From Bradyrhizobium erythrophlei (lineage in GTDB: Bacteria; Pseudomonadota; Alphaproteobacteria; Rhizobiales; Xanthobacteraceae), in the NCBI GenBank assembly GCA_900129675.1, contig FSRD01000001.1, positions 6,933,501 to 6,997,500 of the forward strand: a DNA stretch of 64,000 bases, written 5' to 3'. The translations under genes were made by a program, and so were the position numbers. Position 1 is the stretch's first letter. Each line of letters starts with the position of its first letter. The notes under the pieces are model-generated. The model searched no databases. It saw only the letters and a list, made by a program, of their open reading frames with translations, and was not told the DNA's origin. This document shows positions 48,123-56,316 of this stretch, in pieces.

Positions 48123-49472
48123 CTACGCTTGCTGTGGCACGGCCGCGGCGTGCAACGCGCCGTCAGTGGTGTTGTCGAGCCTGATGTTCTCCTCAAAGGT
48201 CTCGGGGCCGAACCAGATGGCGATCGCCGTCAATACGGAGAGCAGCGCGGCATAGCACGCGACCGGCCACCACGTTCCGGCCCACGCCACCAGCGCGGTT
48301 GCGACAAATGGCGCAGGACCCCCCGCCAGGATCGAGCCCAGTTCGCGCGCGAAGGCAAAACCCGCGAAACGGCGTTGCGGCGGAAACAGCTCGGCGAAAT
48401 AGGCCGCCTGCGGCCCGAACATCGCCGCCGTCACCACGGCGCGTGCGAGGATGAAGGCAATCGCGATCCAGATCCATTCCTTGGTCCCGACCATCCAGAA
48501 GAATGGAAACGCCAGCGCGACGCCGGCAAGGGCCCCGAACATGTAGACCAACCGCCGGCCGATACGATCGGAAAGTGCGGCGAAGCCCAGGATACCGAAC
48601 AGTTCGATGACGAAGGCGAGCATCAGCGCACTCAGCGCTTCGGCTTTCGGCACTCCGAGCGTATTGATCACATAGCTCAGGCCGAACACCGGGAAGAAAT
48701 AGCCGAGACCGTTTTCAGCCAGCCGGGCGCCAAGTACCACCATGAAGTTGCGCGGGTGTCGCTTCAGCGCTTCCATCGCCGGGTTGCGCTCGATCTTGCC
48801 GCGCGCGACCACGGCCTCGGTAAAGACAGGGGTTTCCGACACCCGCAGCCGAACGAAAATGCCGACCAGAATCAGCAGGAAGCTGGCGAGGAATGGCAAG
48901 CGCCAACCCCACGACATCAGGGCCTCGCGCGGCAGCATGGTGACGAGCGCAAAAGCGCCGGCGGCGAGCAGATTGCCGACCGAGACGCCGAGCGGCGCAA
49001 AACCGCCCCAGAAACCGCGATGGCCGGGCGGCGCATTTTCAACCAGGAAGATAACGGCGCCGCCATATTCGGCGCCGGCACCCAGACCCTGCACGACGCG
49101 CATCGCGACCAGTAGCACCGGCGCCCAATAGCCGATCTGGGCATAGGTCGGCAGCAGGCCGATTGCGGTGGTGCCGACGCCGATCATCAACAGCGTCGCC
49201 ACCAGCACAGGTTTGCGCCCGAAACGGTCGCCCATGATGCCGAAGATGATGCCGCCGAGCGGCCGCACCACGAAGCCGACACCAAACGTCAGGAACGCCA
49301 GCAGCGTGCCGACCACCGGCTCGCTTTTCGGAAAAAACAGATCGCCGAACACCAGCGCAGCAGCGGTGCCGTACAGGAAGAAGTCGTACCATTCGAGTGC
49401 GGATCCGATACTGGCCGCAAGGATCACACGCAAGCGCGAACGCCAGGCGCTATCGGCTGTCATGTCCGTCAT
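48123..49472 (-). CDS. MHS-type MFS transporter
   Basis: 449 residues, twelve membrane helices. MHS-family signatures: SIGSALEWYDFFLYGTAAAL near the N-terminus, GDRFGRKPVLVATLLMIGVG (loop 2-3 motif), RVVQGLGAGAEYGGAVIFLV, SWGWRLPFLASFLLILVG and SDRIGRRLVYMFGALAGVAL. These are proton-coupled importers of organic acids and osmolytes (like ShiA, KgtP, ProP). It ends 3 bp before the start of 47265, so they are co-transcribed. Substrate likely that of the oxygenase pathway. Confidence 0.9.
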   Translation of the reverse strand: MTDMTADSAWRSRLRVILAASIGSALEWYDFFLYGTAAALVFGDLFFPKSEPVVGTLLAFLTFGVGFVVRPLGGIIFGIMGDRFGRKPVLVATLLMIGVGTTAIGLLPTYAQIGYWAPVLLVAMRVVQGLGAGAEYGGAVIFLVENAPPGHRGFWGGFAPLGVSVGNLLAAGAFALVTMLPREALMSWGWRLPFLASFLLILVGIFVRLRVSETPVFTEAVVARGKIERNPAMEALKRHPRNFMVVLGARLAENGLGYFFPVFGLSYVINTLGVPKAEALSALMLAFVIELFGILGFAALSDRIGRRLVYMFGALAGVALAFPFFWMVGTKEWIWIAIAFILARAVVTAAMFGPQAAYFAELFPPQRRFAGFAFARELGSILAGGPAPFVATALVAWAGTWWPVACYAALLSVLTAIAIWFGPETFEENIRLDNTTDGALHAAAVPQQA

Positions 49473-49565
49473 CGTTTCCCCCGTTTTGCTTTTTTGTCAT
49501 TGATAGATTTGTTGTTCGCCGTCAGAAGTGCGCGCCCGCGCATCGCACGGGCGCGTTCGCAACGT

Positions 49566-50435
49566 TCATGCCGCGCGGGTAAAATAGGACTTCTTCGCCG
49601 CCGATTGGGTTTCGTAGATCGATCCCTGCCGCTTGGCGGGGGGTAGCGGAATGCGCACGGGTACGTTGGTCATCCGCGGCGCCAGCACGGGATCGCCTGA
49701 CAACAGACGGCTGTTGAATTCGTCGAAGTCTTTCACCCCCATCAGCGGCCAGGCATCGCTGGCCGCGACTTCGTACAGCAGCAGATTGCGCGGGCGATCG
49801 GAGGTGTTCATCGCCGATCCATGCAGCGCGCGGACGTGATGGAACGACATGCTGCCGGCCTTGCCCATGCAAGGCACCGCACGTTCGATCTCGTCCTTGA
49901 TGGTGTCGGGATCGATCAGGCCTGCGAAGCAGCCGTCATCGCCATGATGGTCCCAGACTTCTCTGTTATGCGTGCCCGGCGTCACCAGCATCGGTCCGTT
50001 GGCGAGATCGCAATCGTCGAGCAGCACGCCGATCGCGAGCACGTCGTCATTGGTATGCGGATAGAACGCCCAGTCCTGATGCCATTCCACCGGCGAACCG
50101 TATTGCGCCGACTTCATGTTGAGTTTGGAGCCGTGCAGTCTGAGACCCGGACCGAGCAGTTTCTTGAGGATGTCGAGCACCGGTTCGCTGCGCACGATCT
50201 CGTTGAACAGCGCATGCACCTTGTGCGGCGTCTTGATCCGGCGGACCCGCGGGCTCTCGGCGGTGTGGCCGGGTTCGAGGTCATAGACATCGGTATGCTC
50301 TGTTGTTTTGGCCGCCCCCGCGACCAACTCCGCGATCACCGATCGCACCTGGGCCAGCGTGTCCGCCCCCAGAACCTCAGGCACCAGAATCACGCCATCG
50401 CGTTGATAAGTCTGCACATCCTTCTCTGAGATCAT
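49566..50435 (-). CDS. Phytanoyl-CoA dioxygenase (PhyH) family oxygenase
   Basis: 289 residues. Fe(II)/2-oxoglutarate enzyme pattern: VEWHQDWAFYPHTNDDVLAI (HxD facial ligands), LANGPMLVTPGTHNREVWDH, and HHVRALHGSAMNTSDRPRNL with the distal His and the Arg that binds 2-oxoglutarate. Works with the MHS transporter and TIM-barrel enzyme in a catabolic set. Divergent from a LacI-type regulator with operator-like dyads between. Substrate unknown. Confidence 0.9.
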   Translation of the reverse strand: MISEKDVQTYQRDGVILVPEVLGADTLAQVRSVIAELVAGAAKTTEHTDVYDLEPGHTAESPRVRRIKTPHKVHALFNEIVRSEPVLDILKKLLGPGLRLHGSKLNMKSAQYGSPVEWHQDWAFYPHTNDDVLAIGVLLDDCDLANGPMLVTPGTHNREVWDHHGDDGCFAGLIDPDTIKDEIERAVPCMGKAGSMSFHHVRALHGSAMNTSDRPRNLLLYEVAASDAWPLMGVKDFDEFNSRLLSGDPVLAPRMTNVPVRIPLPPAKRQGSIYETQSAAKKSYFTRAA

Positions 50436-50451
50436 CTGGCTTCACACTCCA

Positions 50452-50486
50452 TGTTTACGTTGTCATTGGCGATGTTAACGTTGTCA
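50452..50486. promoter_or_regulatory. Two LacI-type operators, TGTTWACGTTGTCA
   Basis: TGTTTACGTTGTCA (50452-50465) and TGTTAACGTTGTCA (50473-50486), 21 bp apart, i.e. two helical turns. Each has a central (T/A)ACGTT with symmetric TG..CA ends, as LacI/GalR operators do. They lie between the divergent oxygenase (start 50435) and regulator (start 50534) genes. Confidence 0.72.
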
Positions 50487-50533
50487 TTTGCCATATTCAA
50501 GCCGAAACGTGCATTCCGGACCTGCATTCGCTA

Positions 50534-51544
50534 ATGTCCGCCCAGATGAGCATCGCAAGCCCCGAAGAGCCCCATTCCGCCCCGACCCTGTCGGCCGTGG
50601 CCAAACTGGCCGGCGTTTCGTCGATTACCGTGAGCCGCGTGGTGCGCCTGCCGGATCTGGTGGCGCCGGAAACAAGGGGCCGGGTCGAAGCCGCGATGCG
50701 GGAACTCGGCTATGTGCCGAACCAGCTTGCCGTCGCGCTGGCCAGGGCCCGCACCCGTTCGATCGGTGTGCTGGTGCCGACGATCGCCAATTCGATCTTC
50801 GCCGATACGGTGCAGGGCCTGTCCGACGAATTGGAGCCGCTGGGCTACGCGGTGATCCTGGCACAGTCGCGCTACGACGCTGCACGTGAATATCACATGC
50901 TCTCGGCATTGCTGTCGCGCCGCCCCGAGGCGATCATCATGGTGGGATCGCCCGCCACGGAAGATGGTGCGCGATTGCTGCGGCGCGCGGGAATTCCCGT
51001 CGCGGAGACATGGGATCTTCCGGAGGCACCGATCGACGCTGTCGCCGGTTTCGACAATTACGAAGCCGGCGTTGCGGTGGCGCGACATCTCGTCGGGCAG
51101 GGCCGCAGCAGTCTCGCGTTCATCGGCGGCGACGATCCGCGCGCCACCCGGCGTTGGAATGGATTCAACGACACGGCGCAGGCGCTTGGCGCCAAAGCGC
51201 CGCGCCGGCTGGTCCTGGACCGCAACGCCTCCGGCAGTGTCGTAGCACTTGCAGAGCTGCCCGGTGTCGACGCGGTGTTTGCAGCAAACGATGCGCATGC
51301 CATCGGCTTTATGTCCGGTCTGCGAAAGGCGGGCTTGTTGCGCGACGGCCCGGCCGGGGAGCAAACGGTCGCGGTCGTCGGCCTCGGCGATCTCGAAATG
51401 GGCCGTCTGATCGCGCCAAGCCTCTCCACCATCCGCGTGAATGGCGATGCGATCGGGCGCACTGCTGCAAAATTGATCCTTGCGCGGGAAGGACCGCGTC
51501 ATATCGATCTCGGATTTGAGCTCGTCCTTCGCGATAGTGGCTAA
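50534..51544 (+). CDS. LacI/GalR-family transcriptional regulator
   Basis: Start ATG 50534 (or 50546); upstream extension overlaps the operators and is rejected. 336 residues: HTH (PTLSAVAKLAGVSSITVSRV), hinge (VPNQLAVALARARTRSIGVL) and the periplasmic-binding-protein-like effector domain (VPTIANSIFADTVQGLSDEL ... VFAANDAHAIGFMSGLRKAG, VAVVGLGDLEMGRLIAPSLS). It probably represses the divergent catabolic genes until a pathway metabolite binds. Confidence 0.93.
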   Translation: MSAQMSIASPEEPHSAPTLSAVAKLAGVSSITVSRVVRLPDLVAPETRGRVEAAMRELGYVPNQLAVALARARTRSIGVLVPTIANSIFADTVQGLSDELEPLGYAVILAQSRYDAAREYHMLSALLSRRPEAIIMVGSPATEDGARLLRRAGIPVAETWDLPEAPIDAVAGFDNYEAGVAVARHLVGQGRSSLAFIGGDDPRATRRWNGFNDTAQALGAKAPRRLVLDRNASGSVVALAELPGVDAVFAANDAHAIGFMSGLRKAGLLRDGPAGEQTVAVVGLGDLEMGRLIAPSLSTIRVNGDAIGRTAAKLILAREGPRHIDLGFELVLRDSG

Positions 51545-51638
51545 GCCCTCGAACTGGCCCGGCTATCCGGTAATGCGGATCGGGCTCTATGAGCTGCGGT
51601 CACCGAGCCTTCGTCTCGGCCTTTCAGGTGACGATCCC

Positions 51639-51870
51639 TGTGTGCACCGAAAACTTAAACATGGGCGTAGTGGTGATGAAGTCGTGTGCCGTGGAAAGGC
51701 ACGGTTCTTGAGAGGGTGCAAGTCCCTCCCGGCAAGGGTCGCTCCAGCCGGTAGCAATCGGAGCAGGCGGGAAGGCGACGACCTGTCTGAAGCCTCCGGT
51801 GGAAAGGGTCATTTAGTGACTCCGCGAGTGTGCGGGCTGTAACTTGAGTAAACGCTGAGCAGGCCTCGAA
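51639..51870 (+). ncRNA. Probable group II intron 5' fragment
   Basis: Contains GTGTGCCGTGGAAAGGCACG (hairpin), GAGGGTGCAAGTCCCTCCCG (hairpin), GTAGCAATCGGAGCAG, CCGGTGGAAAGGGTCATTTA and TGACTCCGCGAGTGTGCGGG, then GAGTAAACGCTGAGCAGGCC. This succession resembles the 5' region of a bacterial group II intron class different from that at 3072. No RT gene follows. Confidence 0.5.
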
Positions 51871-52468
51871 AATAACAATGTGGAGGCTGTGAATTGGCGT
51901 CCAAGAGTGACCCCTCCGCCGCAAAATGATTCAACAGCTTAGCATGCCGATCGGCCTCGGGACCCCACGCCGATTAACACTCATGGCGCGAAGCGGACAT
52001 TCGCCCAGACGACGAGGTCCGAAAAGTGCCGCGAACAGACATTGATTGTTTGTCGTCTCAAAAAAGCCCGGATGGTGCTGGGCCAGCAATGCTGCAAACA
52101 CGAAAGCAACGCGTCAACGCGCGTAGGAAATGTTCAAAACGATTTTCGTGGAACATGCCGAGGTAAGGCGATCCCGCGCCCCGACCAAACACACATCAGT
52201 CAACAACAATGTCCCATATCGCGCACCTAACAATTTTCGTTCCTGTATGAACACCTTCACAAAGGCATCGTGTCACTCCTGCTAGATTGACCACGGTTAC
52301 CAGACCTTCACCTGCTTTCGATCCAGATCTTTCGGCGGGCCGACGTTCGTGCCCGGAAACAACAAGCAGTCCGGTAACGAAGACGATCCGCATCCGCTCG
52401 TTCTGCTCGGCGCGCTCGCACGCGCCGAAATGCGAACTCATTGGCGCAAGTCGCAAGGAGGGTAAGTC
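51871..52468. other. No gene recognised (598 bp)
   Basis: The stretch carries a worn relative of intergenic repeat family 2 (about 51985-52050: GCGAAGCGGACATTCGCC, GAGGTCCGAAAAGTGCCGCG, AACAGACATTG). Otherwise only short chance frames. The right end is the promoter and 5' region of the gene at 52469 (AGGAGGG at 52456-52462). Confidence 0.45.
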
Positions 52469-54259
52469 ATGTCGTCACGTACAGTCTCAAAGTCACCCGT
52501 TGCAGTCTTAAAGTCACCCGTGCATCGCCCAGGCGTCCAAGGCGTCACCATGCTTCACGACGGTGGCGTGCGGCGGTTCGAGCAAGTCCGATCGCAGCTC
52601 GCGCTCGATACGCGAGTTCCTGGAGGCGATGGAGGCGTCACCGCATTTCACGACAATGGCGGGCGCATTCTCCACCATCCCAGGATCGTCCTGATGTTCT
52701 GGGGCAACGCGTGGACCGACCCGGCTACCACTCCGTCACAGGCCGACTTCACAAACGCGGTCTCAAATCTCGTCTATGGTCCATGGGGAACCCAGCTGTC
52801 GCAGTACCGCGGCGTCGGGCCCATGGGGTTGGAGCAGACCGTCACCATCACGTCCTCCGATCCGCCCGCCGTTTTTACCGACCCGCAGATCCGGGCCATG
52901 ATCGAAGCGCAGATCAACGCCGGCGTCGTGCCCGCGCCCGACAACAACATCGACCTCATCTACTGCGTCCTGATGCCGACCGGCCATTCGTCGGGCGACA
53001 CGAACTTTGTCGGCCAGCACCAGTTCTTCGACCACAATGGCGCTCGCGCCTACTGGGCGTGGGTGACCAACGACGGCACGCTCACCGGCGGAAACTCGAT
53101 CCCCAAGGTGCTCTCGCACGAGATCTGCGAGGCCTGCTCGGATCCCGATCTCGGCTCCGGCATTCTTGTTGATGTCGGTCCCTCCGATCCCAACGAAGAG
53201 ATCGGCGACGTCTGCAACAATACCTGGTCCACGGTGAACGGCGCCGCGCAGGAGGCCTACTGGTCCGAATCCGACAACCGCTGCGTCATTCCGGTGTGGC
53301 AGCCGTTCCCGCCGACCAGCGGCAATCCCGCGCTCATTCAGAGCCGCTTTGGTTCGCAAGGCAACTTCGAGGTGGTGACGTCGGCTGCCAACGGCGGGCT
53401 GTTGCACTTCTGGCGCAACGACGACAACACCTTCCTGCCTTGGAGCACGGCGATCCCGTTCGGTGGATCGCTCGGGAACGTTGATGCCGTCACCATGATC
53501 GAGAGCAATTTCGGCAGCCCCGGCAATCTCGAGGTCATCTGCCGGGTCGGCGATCAGCTGCAGTTCTTCTGGCGCGACTCAGGGCCGGCCTTCAACTGGA
53601 ACGGTCCGTTCTTCCTGGAGAGCGGCGTCGCCGGCAATCCCGTCCTGATCCAAAGCCGGTTCGGCACCCAGGGGAACTTCGAGCTCGTCGTTCCGGCGGC
53701 GGGCGGCGGCCTGATCCACTACTGGCGCAACAACGACGATCCGGCGTTGCCCTGGAGCGGTCCGACCTATTTCGGCGGCTCGTTGGGGCAGGTAGATGCG
53801 GTCACCATGATCGAGAGCAATTTCGGCAGCCCCGGCAACCTCGAGCTGATCTGCCGGGCTGGTGATCAGCTCCAGTTCTTCTGGCGCGACTCCGGGCCAG
53901 CGTTCAACTGGAACGGTCCGTTCTTCCTGGAGAGTGGCGTGGCCGGCAATCCCGTTCTGATCCAAAGCCGGTTCGGCACCCAGGGGAACTTCGAGCTGGT
54001 CGTCCCGTCTGCGGGGGGCGGCTTGATCCACTACTGGCGCAACAACGACGATCCAGCATTGCCTTGGAGCGGCCCGACCTACTTCGGCGGATCGTTGGGG
54101 AACGTGGCCGCCGTCACCATGATCGAGAGCAATTTCGGCAGCCCCGGCAATCTCGAGCTCATCTGTCAGGTCGGCAATCAGCTCCAGTTCTTCTGGCGCG
54201 ACTCCGGGCCGGCGTTCAACTGGAATGGTCCGTTCCTGCTGCAATCGACCGTTTGGTAG
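52469..54259 (+). CDS. Protease-like protein with a six-repeat beta-propeller (lectin-like) domain
   Basis: ATG 52469 follows GGAGGG. No signal peptide is visible (MSSRTVSKSPVAVLKSPVHR). Residues about 55-275 form a domain with RILHHPRIVLMFWGNAWTDP, NIDLIYCVLMPTGHSSGDTN and the motif IPKVLSHEICEACSDPDLGS, which resembles the HE..EA.(T/S)DP zinc-site region of exordium-like or related putative metalloproteases; an HExxH motif is not present. Residues 282-596 are three repeats of 104 residues, each a pair of blades (LIQSRFG.QGNFE(V/L)V..A..GGL.H(F/Y)WRN and MIESNFGSPGNLE(V/L)IC..G.QLQFFWRDSG). They resemble sugar-binding propellers. Precedes the repeat protein at 54300. Confidence 0.75.
   Translation: MSSRTVSKSPVAVLKSPVHRPGVQGVTMLHDGGVRRFEQVRSQLALDTRVPGGDGGVTAFHDNGGRILHHPRIVLMFWGNAWTDPATTPSQADFTNAVSNLVYGPWGTQLSQYRGVGPMGLEQTVTITSSDPPAVFTDPQIRAMIEAQINAGVVPAPDNNIDLIYCVLMPTGHSSGDTNFVGQHQFFDHNGARAYWAWVTNDGTLTGGNSIPKVLSHEICEACSDPDLGSGILVDVGPSDPNEEIGDVCNNTWSTVNGAAQEAYWSESDNRCVIPVWQPFPPTSGNPALIQSRFGSQGNFEVVTSAANGGLLHFWRNDDNTFLPWSTAIPFGGSLGNVDAVTMIESNFGSPGNLEVICRVGDQLQFFWRDSGPAFNWNGPFFLESGVAGNPVLIQSRFGTQGNFELVVPAAGGGLIHYWRNNDDPALPWSGPTYFGGSLGQVDAVTMIESNFGSPGNLELICRAGDQLQFFWRDSGPAFNWNGPFFLESGVAGNPVLIQSRFGTQGNFELVVPSAGGGLIHYWRNNDDPALPWSGPTYFGGSLGNVAAVTMIESNFGSPGNLELICQVGNQLQFFWRDSGPAFNWNGPFLLQSTVW
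53312..54259. repeat. 312-bp tandem repeat, three units, within the propeller gene
   Basis: Unit starts at about 53312, 53624 and 53936 (GGCAATCCCG followed by ATTCAGAGCCG/ATCCAAAGCCG). The second and third units are nearly identical in DNA, which suggests recent duplication or gene conversion. Confidence 0.88.
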
Positions 54260-54299
54260 GACGGAAACAGCAAAGCAATCAGCAATCTGGAGCATCAAC

Positions 54300-54911
54300 A
54301 TGAGTGGTAAGAAACAGTCGCTCTCGAAGCGCCAGGCACGCGTCAGCGCGCGAGCCGCTGCGGCGAAGCATGGAGCGAGGAGGACGTCCGCGGGACCATC
54401 TTCGATCGGCGAGCGTCCGGGCGGTCCCACCTACTTCGGCCAGGGACAGCCTGGCGCAAGCGCGGGCGCGGCGCCCCGCAGTCCGCAAGCATCTACGGTC
54501 GGCGAGCGCCCAGGCAGTCCGGCCTACTTCGGCCAGGGACAGCCTGGCGCAAGCGCAGGCGCGGCGCCCCGCGGCCCGCAAGCATCTGCGGTCGGCGAGC
54601 GTCCGGGCAGTCCGGCCTACTTCGGCCAGGGACAGCCTGGCGCAAGCGCGGGCGCGACGCACCGCGGCCCGCAAGCATCTGCGGTCGGCGAGCGCCCGGG
54701 CAGTCCGGCCTACTTCGGCCAAGGACAGCCTGGCGCAAGCGCAGGTGCGCCGCCCCTCGGTCCGCAGCCATCTTCGATCGGCGAGCGTCCGGGCAGTCCG
54801 GCTTACTTCGGGCGCGGACCGTCCGCCGCCGCAGCAACCGGCGGTCCGCAGCCCTCCGCCGTCGGAGAGCGTCCGGGCAGTCCCGCCTACTTCGGCCGCG
54901 GCCGTCGATAG
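54300..54911 (+). CDS. Gly/Pro-rich tandem-repeat protein (203 aa)
   Basis: ATG 54300, 41 bp after the propeller gene. A basic start (SGKKQSLSKRQARVSARAAA, AKHGARRTSAGPSS) is followed by repeats of the consensus (S/A)(T/A/S)(V/I)GERPGSPAYFGQGQP and GASAGAAPRGPQ. GERPG(S/G)P(A/T)YFG occurs six times; the first four full units have a 31-residue (93-bp) period. No signal peptide or membrane segment. Conserved aromatic Tyr-Phe within each unit suggests an interaction motif or a multi-core substrate. Probably co-transcribed with 52469. Not recognised. Confidence 0.68.
   Translation: MSGKKQSLSKRQARVSARAAAAKHGARRTSAGPSSIGERPGGPTYFGQGQPGASAGAAPRSPQASTVGERPGSPAYFGQGQPGASAGAAPRGPQASAVGERPGSPAYFGQGQPGASAGATHRGPQASAVGERPGSPAYFGQGQPGASAGAPPLGPQPSSIGERPGSPAYFGRGPSAAAATGGPQPSAVGERPGSPAYFGRGRR
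54400..54905. repeat. 93-bp tandem repeat inside the 54300 gene
   Basis: The block from GGCGAGCGTCCGGGCAGTCC through the Gln-Gly-Gln segment and AGCCTGGCGCAAGCGC to the next GGCGAGCG repeats about every 93 bp for four units, followed by two shorter units. Near identity of DNA makes expansion or contraction by slippage or recombination likely. Confidence 0.85.
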
Positions 54912-55061
54912 GGTGGCGCGCATGCGATGCCCGCGATCTACGGACCGCACGAGTATGCCGCGGACGGCGGGCCTGATCAGCTACGGAACCAGACTCATCG
55001 ATGCCTATAGCCAGATCGGCATCTACGCCAGCTGGATTTCAGGGTGAAAGCCTGCGGACCG

Positions 55062-55176
55062 GCCGGTCGTGCAGCCGACCAGGTTCGAGCTGGTGAGTAA
55101 CCTCGAGACCGCGAAGACGCTCGGTCTCGAGGTTCCGCCGACGCTGCTCGCGACCGCCGACGAGGTGATCGAATAG
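55062..55176 (+). pseudogene. ABC-transporter substrate-binding protein, C-terminal remnant
   Basis: The frame reads QPTRFELVSNLETAKTLGLE then VPPTLLATADEVIE and TAG 55174-55176. This is the standard C-terminus of the PF04392 ABC substrate-binding family. All upstream parts are absent. A similar last-codon scrap (GRADEVIE plus stop) lies near 2400-2426. Confidence 0.75.
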
Positions 55177-55244
55177 TAGATCGCTGCATGGTCGATGACG
55201 CGCCGCGGCTTTGCGACAATTGAGCGGGTCGCTGCGCATCGATC

Positions 55245-55813
55245 GTGGGGCATGCGAAGACCGCCGGGTATGAGGTCATCGCGGAATATAGCGACGACGG
55301 CGTGAAGGGTGCCGACCCTGTCGACCAGCGGCCAGGCTTCGCGGCCATGATGAAGCACATTGCCGGCAACGGCGTGCGCACCATCATCGTTGAGACTGCG
55401 AGCCGCTTCGCCCGCGATCTGATCGTTCAGGAAACAGGATGGCGCTTCTTGCATGATGCCGGCATTACGCTGATCGCCGCGGACGTCCCGATGCCTTTCT
55501 CGACGAGACGCCGACGGCTGTCATGATCCGCCAGATCCTCGGCTCGGTCAGCCAGTTCGAAAAGGCCATGCTCGTGGCCAAGCTGAAGGGCGCGCGCGAT
55601 CGAAAGAAGGCCGTCACTGGCAAGTGCGGCGGCCGCAAGAGCTAACGCAACCCGGAAATGGTTGCTCTCGCCAAGAAGTTGGCGCGTTACACCGTCGACG
55701 GCCGCAAGCGGTCGCTGCGCGACGTTGCCGCAGAGCTCGAGGCGCAGGGTCACGTCACGAGCGACGGTAAGCGACACGCTGCAACTACAGTGGCGCGGAT
55801 GATCGCTGCGTAA
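55245..55813 (+). pseudogene. Small serine recombinase (resolvase) gene, frameshifted
   Basis: First frame: HAKTAGYEVIAEYSDDGVKG, ADPVDQRPGFAAMMKHIAGN, GVRTIIVETASRFARDLIVQ, and WRFLHDAGITLIAADVP. After a shift near 55500: DETPTAVMIRQILGSVSQFE, KAMLVAKLKGARDRKKAVTG then KCGGRKS and a stop codon; the same frame continues to TAA 55811-55813 (MVALAKKLARYTVDGRKRSL, RDVAAELEAQGHVTSDGKRH). The catalytic N-terminus with the nucleophile Ser is missing. So truncated, frameshifted and interrupted by a nonsense codon. Confidence 0.82.
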
Positions 55814-55869
55814 GCTACAGCGGTCCTCCAGCAGCGTGCCGATGCCAGGGCGGCGGGGGACCCATCGGC

Positions 55870-56016
55870 CCGACGGTGAAAGCGCTACAGGCGGCCGGCG
55901 TAAAGAACCTGCGGGCCATCCCAGCGGGCTTGAACAACCAGGGCATTCCGACGGCCCGCGGACAAGGCGAATGGACCGCCACTCAGGTGGCGCGAGTGCT
56001 AGAGCGCTTGGCTTGA
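55870..56016 (+). pseudogene. Resolvase C-terminal DNA-binding remnant
   Basis: Frame: PTVKALQAAGVKNLRAIPAG, LNNQGIPTARGQGEWTATQV and ARVLERLA, TGA 56014-56016. It matches the C-terminal domain found at the end of resolvases of the same family (AAGLN.RGIPTARG.GEW...QV.RVL.RL). A second copy, next to the remnant at 55245, from a related gene. Confidence 0.7.
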
Positions 56017-56041
56017 TCTTGGGGCGTCGCAAATGGTCTGT

Positions 56042-56245
56042 TCAACTTAGCCTGCGGTGGCCGGCTTCGCGCTGCGAGTCGCCTAAACGGCTACTACCCT
56101 GTTCAGCCGCGCAGTCAGGACGGCTGGCATCGCAATTCGCTTCTGGGACTTCATGGCTCTCAGGCCGGATTAGAAGCTGTTTCCGCATTTCAGCGAGGCG
56201 GGCACGGCAATATTCGCGGTAGAGCAGGTCGAATATGGTGGGCAT
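56042..56245 (-). CDS. Small hypothetical protein (67 aa)
   Basis: ATG 56245 gives MPTIFDLLYREYCRARLAEM then RKQLLIRPESHEVPEANCDA and a polar tail. The N-terminal block (MPT.FD.YYREY.RARLAEMRK) recurs in bradyrhizobial small proteins as I recall. No strong ribosome site. The rest of the 300-bp gap before the IS at 56317 shows nothing. Confidence 0.5.
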   Translation of the reverse strand: MPTIFDLLYREYCRARLAEMRKQLLIRPESHEVPEANCDASRPDCAAEQGSSRLGDSQREAGHRRLS

Positions 56246-56316
56246 GATCGAACCCCGTCGTTTGATCATCGCTCCGTCCCACTTACCACATCTCTTGGCA
56301 TGCAAGAGGTGATCTA

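Noticed and set aside
47733..49115. Plus-strand frame of 460 codons
   Set aside because: Antisense to the MHS transporter and isomerase; composition typical of a GC-rich shadow frame.
49821..50429. Plus-strand frame of 202 codons
   Set aside because: Antisense shadow of the PhyH-type gene.
50531..51502. Minus-strand frame of 323 codons
   Set aside because: Antisense shadow of the LacI-family regulator.
54300..54911. Calling the repeat protein a RiPP precursor
   Set aside because: No known modifying enzyme is adjacent and the repeats lack Cys/Ser/Thr-rich cores; kept only as a hypothesis in the findings.
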